The notes under the pieces are model-generated. The model was not told where the DNA came from. It searched no databases and worked only from the letters and a program-made list of their open reading frames with translations. Made by a program: the position numbers and the translations under genes. A stretch of DNA of 64,000 nucleotides from Heliocybe sulcata (Eukaryota > Basidiomycota > Agaricomycetes > Gloeophyllales > Gloeophyllaceae), in the NCBI GenBank assembly GCA_004369045.1, contig ML213507.1, positions 62,001 to 126,000 of the forward strand. The letters are read 5' to 3'. Shown here one piece after another: positions 63,784-64,000 of this stretch; positions within the stretch are counted from its first letter, which is position 1, and the number at the start of each line of letters is the position of its first letter.

Positions 63784-64000
63784 GGCCGGCGGGTTAACAA
63801 CACCTGCCTTCGGTAGACACTAGCTACATTAATATCAATATTCTAGGCAGCATAGACTGCGACTAGGGCTTTCTCACCGCCTGGATATCGCGGTTGTCAT
63901 GACTGCCGTGGTGCATGCGATGGTGCAAGCAATATGGTGACTTCGAGTGATATGAATGCATGCAACTGGGGCTTGCCTGCAAGCTTCATCCTTACACTCG
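63784..64000. other. window end, nothing recognised
   Basis: No feature could be supported in the last 217 bases. Confidence 0.4.

Overview
This window reads as nuclear DNA of a basidiomycete fungus, most likely an agaricomycete (mushroom or wood-decay group). Genes are cut by many short GT-AG introns of about 47-62 nt, several with microexons. The gene content fits this group: three heme-thiolate (chloroperoxidase/UPO-type) peroxidases, a DUF6593 protein, a GH3 glycosidase, an UbiA prenyltransferase and DUF1348. No rRNA, tRNA or CRISPR array was found.

Region 1-23.5 kb is gene-poor. It carries one inverted heme-thiolate peroxidase gene (3 kb), then two successive peroxidase to C2H2-zinc-finger pairs in the same orientation (5.4-11.4 kb and 13.0-19.4 kb), separated by long stretches with no recognisable gene. 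A worn F-box-like remnant and one orphan exon lie at 21.9-23.1 kb.

Region 23.5-55.9 kb is densely packed. In order it holds a Pro/Ser-rich unknown ORF behind a strong TATA promoter (+), a 15-exon GH3 glycosidase (-), an UbiA prenyltransferase with one in-frame stop (+), DUF1348 (-), the CCAAT-factor subunit HAP5/NF-YC (-), the AAA+ ATPase RVB1 head-to-head with it (+), a DUF6593 protein (+), methylthioadenosine phosphorylase (-), an SH3 protein (-), a 976-residue coiled-coil/zinc-finger protein (-), a P-loop NTPase of an expanded fungal family (+), a 634-residue unknown (+) and replication factor C subunit 1 (-). Most exon joins were resolved by hand and stay in frame.

Region 56-63.7 kb is a repeat block. 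A perfect 32-bp inverted repeat brackets it. Inside are four related repeat units arranged two forward, two reverse. Each carries a short hairpin; the units form two subfamilies that differ by a compensatory base-pair swap in the stem. AT-rich DNA lies at both edges. I cannot assign the block to a known element family from sequence alone.

Housekeeping genes (RVB1, RFC1, HAP5, MTAP) make up the stable part. The peroxidase/transcription-factor pairs and the repeat block are the accessory parts most worth following up.
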